From positions 1 through 10,579 of the forward strand of contig JAQGPE010000300.1 of the NCBI GenBank assembly GCA_028293225.1: 10,579 nt of DNA. Direction: 5' to 3'. Below are positions 6,083-10,579 of this stretch, piece by piece (the stretch's first letter is position 1; each line of letters starts with the position of its first letter). A program made the position numbers and the translations under genes. Below the pieces are notes generated by a model. The model was not told the DNA's origin, did not search any database, and saw only the letters and a program-made list of their open reading frames with translations. This stretch comes from Akkermansiaceae bacterium (GTDB lineage Bacteria; Verrucomicrobiota; Verrucomicrobiia; Verrucomicrobiales; Akkermansiaceae).

Positions 6083-6579
6083 GGGTTTTCAGCCCCTGGC
6101 TTGGACCGGTTGGAAGCAGAATTCCCGCATGGGTCAGCCGCACAGGATCGAGGCTAACAGGTTCTGTTGGAGATGCTTGAATTTGAGAGCGGATCGGAGG
6201 ACCCCGGGTTTGCGAAACCGCTTGATCGCGCCCGGATTGTCCGCCCGAGCCTGAAATATTTATCTCATGGTCACATGGGTGAGGTTGAAATATATATCAT
6301 ATTAACGACAGCTGCGTGGCGTGTAAGCACACCTAAAAATCGGCCATATTATCTCAAAATCGGACATTCGGGCAATGAGGCTTGTGGAATTTCGACAGGC
6401 CGTGGAATTTCTGTAGAACGCTAAATCACTGATTGTTTCGTGAATAAGGGGAGCTCCTCTTTCGCCGGTTTCAGGTCGAATGAGAATCTAACCGAGATCA
6501 TGGAGAATCGAAGTGAAGCTGCCGAATTTTCATTGTCCGGATCTATTGTTCTATCTCTGAACGATGGCGATTTTCACCT
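6083..6579. other. Gene-free stretch with short direct repeats and an AT-rich core
   Basis: About 500 bases with no convincing gene. By hand count 6251-6370 is about 39 percent GC, clearly lower than the neighbouring genes. Three pairs of short direct repeats are visible: TGAAATATWTATC at 6252-6264 and 6286-6298 (34-base period), AAAATCGGMCAT at 6336-6347 and 6356-6367 (20-base period), and GTGGAATTTC at 6384-6393 and 6402-6411 (18-base period). An 85-codon open frame from TTG 6167 to TAA 6424 has no recognisable motif and no ribosome binding site, and I do not accept it as a gene. The stretch may hold the promoter of the downstream solenoid gene or the remains of an old insertion beside the tRNA. 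Confidence 0.4.
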
Positions 6580-6583
6580 ATGA
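6500..6583 (+). CDS. Possible 27-codon leader ORF overlapping the solenoid gene start
   Basis: ATG 6500 opens a 27-codon frame (MENRSEAAEFSLSGSIVLSL, then seven more codons) that ends in TGA 6581-6583. The stop overlaps the solenoid gene's ATG 6580 as ATGA. There is no clear Shine-Dalgarno sequence and no known peptide family. The junction geometry is what draws attention; a chance open frame of this length is quite possible. Confidence 0.2.
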   Translation: MENRSEAAEFSLSGSIVLSLNDGDFHL

Positions 6584-7830
6584 TCGATCTCAAAACCTCC
6601 ATCTTCATGGCGCGCCTTCGCGTGGCGGCCATACCCTTTTCTTCATTGGCGGTGCTTGGGCTGCCCGCATCGGCCGATCCGGTCGCGGAGCGGCTCGATG
6701 CTATTATGGCGGAGCCCAAACCCCATGACCGGTTGAGCCAGCTTGCCGAATGGGGCGAGAAACTTCCGGTCGATGAGATTCCGCGAGCGCTCGCTTCCGC
6801 CGATCACTTCAAGCAGTGGCGGGAAGGAGCGGTTTTACGAACGGCGGCCTTGAAAGCGTGGTCGAAACAGGCTCCGGCGGAATCGTTCGCCTACATCGCA
6901 AAGCTTCCCGAGAGCCGGCTGAAGAATGATTCGTTGCGTGTCGCGGCGGTCCAGTTTGCGCTGCGGAATCCGGAGCAGGCGGCGAAGTCGGCTGCCGGTC
7001 TGCCGCTCTCCGCGAGCGGGCAGGAAGCGATCGGTGCGATCGCGGAGACCTGGGCAGGGAGCGACGTGGCAGGTGCGCTGGCCTGGGTGGACAGCCTTCC
7101 CGAGGGGCCCGCCGGGCAGTCGGCGCTCAACAGCATTCTCTACATCTGGGTACACAAGGATCCGGCCGCCTGCTGGAAACGCGTGCAGACCATTCCTCCG
7201 GGCGACAACCGCAGTGCTCTCGTCACCAATATCGCCGGAGATTGGGCCGCGTCCGATCCCGCGGCCGCGATCCAATGGGCGGACGGCCTGGATGACCGGA
7301 TCGAAAGGGCTCTGGCCCTGCAAAACGCGGCCGAATCGTGGGCCAACCACGACCCGGCGGCCGCCGCTGAATTCGTTCTCAAAATGCCTGCCGGTGACAT
7401 GCGTCTGCAGGCGGCCGCCGAAGTCACCGCGATCTGGGGCACACAAGATCCGGAGCAGGCGGCAAACTGGATCCGGGAGAAGCTGGAACCCGCCGTGCAG
7501 CAGCAAGCCGTGGCACGACTGATGCAGTTCTGGGGCGGCGTCGATCCCCAGGCCTCCGGCCAATGGGTCGGGGCACTGCAACCCGGCCCTCTGCGTGAAG
7601 CGGCGATCTCTTCCTATGCGGATACGGCCAGCTTCTGGGCGCCCGGCCAAGCGGCCAACCTGGCGCTGACCCTGGCCGATCCATCCGCCCGGCAGCAGAA
7701 GCTCGATCTCTGCCTGAAGCGCTGGTTCGAGACCGACCATCTGGCGATGAAAAGCTGGTTGGAAAACGCTCCGCTCTCTCCGGAGGCGAAGAGCCGTTGG
7801 CAGGTCCAGTTGGCTCTCACCCCCAAGTAG
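6580..7830 (+). CDS. Exported alpha-solenoid protein of 32-residue repeats
   Basis: A 416-residue protein of unknown function with a probable signal peptide ending near ASA-DP (residues 30-33). The start could be ATG 6580 or ATG 6607 (MARLRVAAIPF); the second gives a more standard signal peptide, and neither has a Shine-Dalgarno sequence. From residue 94 to about 413 it consists of ten consecutive units of exactly 32 residues (94, 126, 158, 190, 222, 254, 286, 318, 350, 382), most starting with W and following the pattern W-x-x-x-D-P-x-x-A-x-x-W/F...L-P-x-G. Examples are WAASDPAAAIQWADGL (222) and WANHDPAAAAEF (254). Each unit should be a helical hairpin, as in TPR/HEAT-like solenoids, which usually act as protein-binding scaffolds. 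It lies 58 bases before the secreted GH16 gene on the same strand, so a shared transcript and a periplasmic or cell-surface role are plausible. Similar repeat proteins are, to my recollection, frequent in Verrucomicrobiota, without an assigned role. Confidence 0.75.
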   Translation: MIDLKTSIFMARLRVAAIPFSSLAVLGLPASADPVAERLDAIMAEPKPHDRLSQLAEWGEKLPVDEIPRALASADHFKQWREGAVLRTAALKAWSKQAPAESFAYIAKLPESRLKNDSLRVAAVQFALRNPEQAAKSAAGLPLSASGQEAIGAIAETWAGSDVAGALAWVDSLPEGPAGQSALNSILYIWVHKDPAACWKRVQTIPPGDNRSALVTNIAGDWAASDPAAAIQWADGLDDRIERALALQNAAESWANHDPAAAAEFVLKMPAGDMRLQAAAEVTAIWGTQDPEQAANWIREKLEPAVQQQAVARLMQFWGGVDPQASGQWVGALQPGPLREAAISSYADTASFWAPGQAANLALTLADPSARQQKLDLCLKRWFETDHLAMKSWLENAPLSPEAKSRWQVQLALTPK

Positions 7831-7841
7831 AACCCTTCTCC

Positions 7842-7869
7842 GATCCTGGATTCCCATTGAGTCCAGATC
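7842..7869 (+). other. Short hairpin between the solenoid and GH16 genes
   Basis: CTGGATTC (7846-7853) pairs with GAGTCCAG (7859-7866), with one G-T pair, around CCATT. With one bulged C (7845), GAT/ATC extends it to 11 pairs. No T-tract follows, so it is a poor terminator. It could stabilise or attenuate the transcript, or lie in the GH16 leader, 19 bases before that gene's start. Confidence 0.3.
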
Positions 7870-7888
7870 ACGAAACCACAACAAACCC

Positions 7889-9124
7889 ATGCAAAACACA
7901 CCCGCAAAAACCGAACGCCGCGGCCTCGCCCGGCGACTTCTTTACGCCGCATCGATCGCAGCCCTGGCGCTGATCCCCACCTCGGCGTCCGGACAGAACT
8001 GGCAGTTGGTCTGGCAGGACGAATTCAATGGCAGCATCGGCCCGGACTGGTCCTTCGAGACCGGCACCGGCAGTAGCGGCTGGGGCAACAACGAACTCCA
8101 ATACTACCTGCCGCAGAACGCCACCATCGAGAACAACGCTCTGGTGATCACGGCGAAGAACGAGTCGGTCGGAGGCGCCAGCTACACTTCGGCACGGATG
8201 AAGACCCAGGGTCACAAGTCCTGGAAATACGGGAGGATCGTCGCGAGCATCCGGATGCCCTCCTTCACAGGACAATGGCCGGCGTTCTGGATGCTAGGCG
8301 ACAACATCGGTTCGGTCGGCTGGCCGGCCTGCGGCGAACTGGACATTACGGAGCAGATCAACACCGACTCCACGGTTCACGGATCGACCCACTGGTATTC
8401 CGGCGGGCAGGCGGACTGGACCTCTTCGGTCACCACATCGGTCACCGGCTGGCACGAGTACTCGATTACCTGGGATCCCCAGTACATCAAGTGGTTCATC
8501 GACGGGAACCAGTATTCGCAGTTCTACATCGGTGGTAACGCCGGTGGGACGAACGTGTTCAATAACAACAACTTCTTCATCCTCCTGAATCTGGCGGTCG
8601 GCGGAAATTGGCCGGGTTTCTCGGTCAACAACGGTGCCCTCCCGGCGAAGATGTATGTGGACTGGATCCGGGTCTACCAGGACGCGGGTGGCGGCATCAA
8701 CTCAGGCGGCACTTACAGCATGATGGCGCGGCACAGCGGTCTCTATCTGGATGCCTTCTATGCCCTGACGGCCAACGGCACCCTGCTTGCGCAAGGGGGC
8801 TGGAACGGCGGCAACAACCAGAAATGGGTCACAAACAACGTGGGCGGCAGCCAGTACACCCTAATCGGGGTTCAGAGCGGCAGAGCCGTCGACGTGCCTT
8901 CCGCCACTTCGGCCGATGTCCAGTTGCAGCTCTACGATTCCAATGGCACCGGCGCGCAGAAGTGGACGGTCACGCCGACCGACAGCGGCTACTACCGCCT
9001 GTTGAACGTGGGCAGTGGCAAGGCCATGGATGTCTACGGGCTTTCCACGGCCCAGGGCGGTCCGGTCTATCAGTCCGCCTGGAACGGCGGCGGCAACCAG
9101 CAGTGGTACTTCCAGCCACGATAG
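7889..9124 (+). CDS. Secreted GH16 family glycoside hydrolase (laminarinase-type) with C-terminal ricin-B lectin domain
   Basis: A 411-residue exported enzyme expected to cleave beta-1,3-type glucans or a related algal or fungal polysaccharide. A positively charged N-terminus and a hydrophobic stretch form a signal peptide (to about SASG, 35). The GH16 domain covers about 37-264: LVWQDEFNG (40-48), YTSARMKTQG, KYGRIVASIRMP, WPAFWMLGDN (130-139) and the catalytic signature GELDITE with Glu150 (nucleophile), Asp152 and Glu155 (acid/base), at bases 8336-8353. The ExDxxE spacing is the beta-bulge form typical of laminarinases, agarases and carrageenases rather than the ExDxE form of lichenases. 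A Gly-rich linker (267-274) leads to a ricin-type beta-trefoil (276-411) with three QxW motifs (QKW 311, QKW 357, QQW 404), a sugar-binding module. The start follows an A/C-rich leader without Shine-Dalgarno. It ends at a strong terminator. Exact substrate is not determinable here. Confidence 0.93.
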   Translation: MQNTPAKTERRGLARRLLYAASIAALALIPTSASGQNWQLVWQDEFNGSIGPDWSFETGTGSSGWGNNELQYYLPQNATIENNALVITAKNESVGGASYTSARMKTQGHKSWKYGRIVASIRMPSFTGQWPAFWMLGDNIGSVGWPACGELDITEQINTDSTVHGSTHWYSGGQADWTSSVTTSVTGWHEYSITWDPQYIKWFIDGNQYSQFYIGGNAGGTNVFNNNNFFILLNLAVGGNWPGFSVNNGALPAKMYVDWIRVYQDAGGGINSGGTYSMMARHSGLYLDAFYALTANGTLLAQGGWNGGNNQKWVTNNVGGSQYTLIGVQSGRAVDVPSATSADVQLQLYDSNGTGAQKWTVTPTDSGYYRLLNVGSGKAMDVYGLSTAQGGPVYQSAWNGGGNQQWYFQPR

Positions 9125-9141
9125 TTTCCGTAGATTGAATC

Positions 9142-9188
9142 AACTGCCGTTCCCGGATCGTTCATCGAGCCGGGGACGGCGGTTTTTT
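9142..9188 (+). terminator. Rho-independent terminator of the GH16 gene
   Basis: A 15-bp stem with two G-T pairs (AACTGCCGTTCCCGG at 9142-9156 with CCGGGGACGGCGGTT at 9170-9184) closes a 13-base loop and runs into six T (9183-9188). It starts 17 bases after the GH16 stop. The convergent sigma-factor gene ends at 9193; no T-run follows the stem on the minus strand, so it serves mainly the plus strand. Confidence 0.9.
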
Positions 9189-9192
9189 GTGA

Positions 9193-9906
9193 TCAGGAAG
9201 CCGCGGCCGCTCCCAATGCCCGGATCAGATGCTGCATTTCATCCGCCGCTTCGTGAGGGTCCATCAGAGTGTGCGAGAGCTGCGCCGAGACCATTTCCCG
9301 GTAGCGTTTGCGCAGCCGGTGAATCGCCACTTTCACCGCGCCTTCGCTGATTTCCAGAGTGGTGGCGATCTCCGCCTGTGAGGCGTCGATATTTCCAGTC
9401 AGCCACGGCTTGAGAGCGTCGAAGAGATCGCCCCGGCCGTCTTCCTCGCATTCGTCTTCCAGGTCATCGAGCGCCCGGTTTACGAGGGCGATCGCCCACT
9501 CGCGGTCGAAGATCGCATCCGAGGGGAATGTCACCTCGTCCGCCATCGACAGGTCCTCCAGGGGGATCAGATCCTCGCCGGCACCACGCCGCTGGGCCTG
9601 GCGTTTTTCCCAGTCGTCGTGCAGGAAATGCTTCACCGCTCCCAGCAGGTAGGAGCGGAATTTGCCGCGGGCGGGATCGACTCCTCCCAGCGAAGGACGG
9701 CTCAAAAGCCGCGCGAAGAAGTCATGCGTCAGATCGCGCGCGGTCTCCGGATTGCCGGAACTCTGCAGGATAAAGGCGTGGACCGGCTCATAGTAGTCCG
9801 CACAGAGATCGCTGAGAGCTTTGACACCCTCCGGGTCGCTGGCACGGGCGGCCATCACCCGGGTCCAGCGGGTGGGGGCGAAGCGGCCGGAGGGTTCGGT
9901 GCTCAT
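9193..9906 (-). CDS. ECF-type RNA polymerase sigma-70 factor
   Basis: A 237-residue cytosolic sigma factor that should direct RNA polymerase to a small set of promoters. Region 2 lies at about 28-105 (LCADYYEPVHAFIL, ARDLTHDFFARLL, GKFRSYLLGAVKHFLHDDW). Region 4 lies at about 162-212, with the DNA-binding helix-turn-helix SQAEIATTLEISEGAVKVAI (176-195) and HRLRKRYRE following. The N-terminal FAPTRWTRVMAA and the tail 211-237 (SHTLMDPHEAADEMQHLIRA) match a group common in Verrucomicrobiota, Planctomycetes and Acidobacteria, whose tail is conserved and may have a regulatory role (recalled, not computed). ATG 9906-9904 overlaps the upstream membrane-protein stop by one base (TGATG), so translation is probably coupled and the membrane protein is the prime candidate for its regulator. 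There is no Shine-Dalgarno sequence. No standard anti-sigma or protein kinase gene is visible in the window. Confidence 0.92.
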   Translation of the reverse strand: MSTEPSGRFAPTRWTRVMAARASDPEGVKALSDLCADYYEPVHAFILQSSGNPETARDLTHDFFARLLSRPSLGGVDPARGKFRSYLLGAVKHFLHDDWEKRQAQRRGAGEDLIPLEDLSMADEVTFPSDAIFDREWAIALVNRALDDLEDECEEDGRGDLFDALKPWLTGNIDASQAEIATTLEISEGAVKVAIHRLRKRYREMVSAQLSHTLMDPHEAADEMQHLIRALGAAAAS

Positions 9907-10577
9907 CAGATTTTTTCGATAAAGAACACGAGCAGCAGGATGCCGGAGAGGCCGGTGGTGCCGAGCACGAAGGTCCGGTTCAGCCGGGCGGCCACCGGGG
10001 TCTCACGACGGGCCCAGCGCATCACCGTGGCGGTCAGCCAGACCGTGGCCATCATCCAGCCCAGCACGATGAACAACCGGGTCACGTTTTGGATGAGTTC
10101 CTCATTCTTCCACTTCATGTGGTCGATGAAGCCCCAGACGGTGCTCTCGAGGAACAGGCCCAGTCCGATCACCGGCACCAGCAGCGCGGAGGTCACCGCG
10201 CGGCCTTTGCCGGCCAGAAGTTCATGGCGGTGGATCAGGACCAGCGCGACCCAGCCACAGGCGCAGCCGCCGAAGAAACCCAGCACCGCGATGGCGACGA
10301 AGACCCACCAGAATACCGATGGCCGGGCCAGTTCGGCTCTTTGTTCCTGGAAACGATGAAATTCATCATCCGCCTTGTCCTTGGCCACACGGACCTGTCG
10401 CTCCTCCTCGCCACGCTGCGGGACCAAACCGGCCTGGATCCGCGCCTGGACGAACTCGAAATCCTTGTTCGCCTCCACTTGGCGGACCGACGCGGCGTTC
10501 TGGAGGGTGTTAAGGTGGTCGCCGTCATACATGTTCTTCTTCGACAGTCCGATCAGAACGCAGAAGGCGACGATGGC
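9906..10577 (-). CDS. Multi-pass membrane protein with a soluble, possibly coiled-coil segment (5' truncated), coupled to the sigma factor
   Basis: Unrecognised protein; at least 223 residues are visible. The frame stays open through the first internal ATG (10532-10530) to the right edge, reading AIVAFCVLIGLSKKN just before it, which is the end of a membrane helix. The true start is therefore outside the window. After that helix comes a charged, probably helical or coiled-coil stretch (from about QNAASVRQVEANKDFEF to FHRFQEQRAEL). Four further hydrophobic segments follow: WWVFVAIAVLGFFGGCACGW; ALLVPVIGLGLFLESTVWGF; LFIVLGWMMATVWLTATVM; and FVLGTTGLSGILLLVFFIE. The layout suggests a short N-terminal anchor, a soluble domain and a four-helix membrane bundle. 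The stop overlaps the sigma-factor start (TGATG). By position it may sense an envelope signal and control the sigma factor, but it shows no recognisable anti-sigma motif (no zinc HxxxCxxC), so this is inference only. Confidence 0.65.
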   Translation of the reverse strand, partial: AIVAFCVLIGLSKKNMYDGDHLNTLQNAASVRQVEANKDFEFVQARIQAGLVPQRGEEERQVRVAKDKADDEFHRFQEQRAELARPSVFWWVFVAIAVLGFFGGCACGWVALVLIHRHELLAGKGRAVTSALLVPVIGLGLFLESTVWGFIDHMKWKNEELIQNVTRLFIVLGWMMATVWLTATVMRWARRETPVAARLNRTFVLGTTGLSGILLLVFFIEKI

Positions 10578-10579
10578 GG

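Noticed and set aside
5907..6143. Minus-strand open frame encoding GGQIRTDDFLLPKQALYQ
   Set aside because: This is the well-known spurious translation of the strand opposite a tRNA; it spans tRNA-Pro and the terminator palindrome.
6167..6424. 85-codon open frame in the gene-free stretch, starting at TTG
   Set aside because: No Shine-Dalgarno site, no recognisable domain, a composition change midway, and direct repeats running through it in different frames.
6469..6480. TCAGGTCGAAT resembling the tRNA T-arm segment TCAGTTCGAAT (possible att site)
   Set aside because: Only 11 bases with one mismatch, no integrase, and it does not include the tRNA 3' end.
6835..7899. 354-codon open frame on minus opposite the solenoid gene
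   Set aside because: It is the antisense of a gene with clear protein repeats and a signal peptide; long antisense frames are expected in GC-rich coding DNA.

Overview
The window looks like chromosomal DNA of a GC-rich bacterium, most likely a member of the Verrucomicrobiota (a Verrucomicrobiaceae/Luteolibacter-like organism). This is an inference from four things: an EboD-type cyclase, secreted multi-domain lectin/discoidin proteins with a 'Y-R-I-x-E-S-x-D-L..W....FYRV' C-terminus, an ECF sigma factor of the 'F-x-P-T-R-W' type with a conserved tail, and start sites that mostly lack a Shine-Dalgarno sequence. No mobile element, CRISPR array, phage gene or rRNA is visible.

Left part (1-2470). 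The 3' part of an eboD-like sugar-phosphate cyclase gene on + converges, with a 13-base gap, on a two-gene minus-strand operon. That operon is a tandem-domain CbiX-type chelatase followed by a DR2241-like Fe-S domain protein. The two are joined by an ATGA overlap and are plausibly one functional unit for metal insertion into sirohydrochlorin.

Middle part (2441-6081). A large secreted lectin/discoidin protein is encoded on minus and ends at a clear hairpin. It is transcribed divergently from a lipoate-protein-ligase-like gene on +. The shared upstream region carries three copies of CGGGAAAAG and a separate inverted repeat. After the ligase comes tRNA-Pro(UGG), with encoded CCA and a strong palindromic terminator. 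The tRNA leader can pair with the tRNA acceptor strand.

Right part (6082-10579). About 500 bases with no convincing gene hold several short direct repeats and an AT-rich core. Next, on +, are an exported alpha-solenoid protein built from 32-residue repeats in strict phase and a secreted GH16 glucanase with a ricin-type lectin domain, which ends at a rho-independent terminator. Convergent on minus is an operon with a multi-pass membrane protein, cut by the right edge, overlapping an ECF sigma factor by one base (TGATG). The sigma factor and membrane protein look like a signalling pair. The secreted proteins fit a polysaccharide-degrading lifestyle. I see no multi-gene system that is clearly novel. 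The best leads are the repeated promoter motif, the solenoid protein, the sigma/membrane pair and the tRNA leader hairpin.
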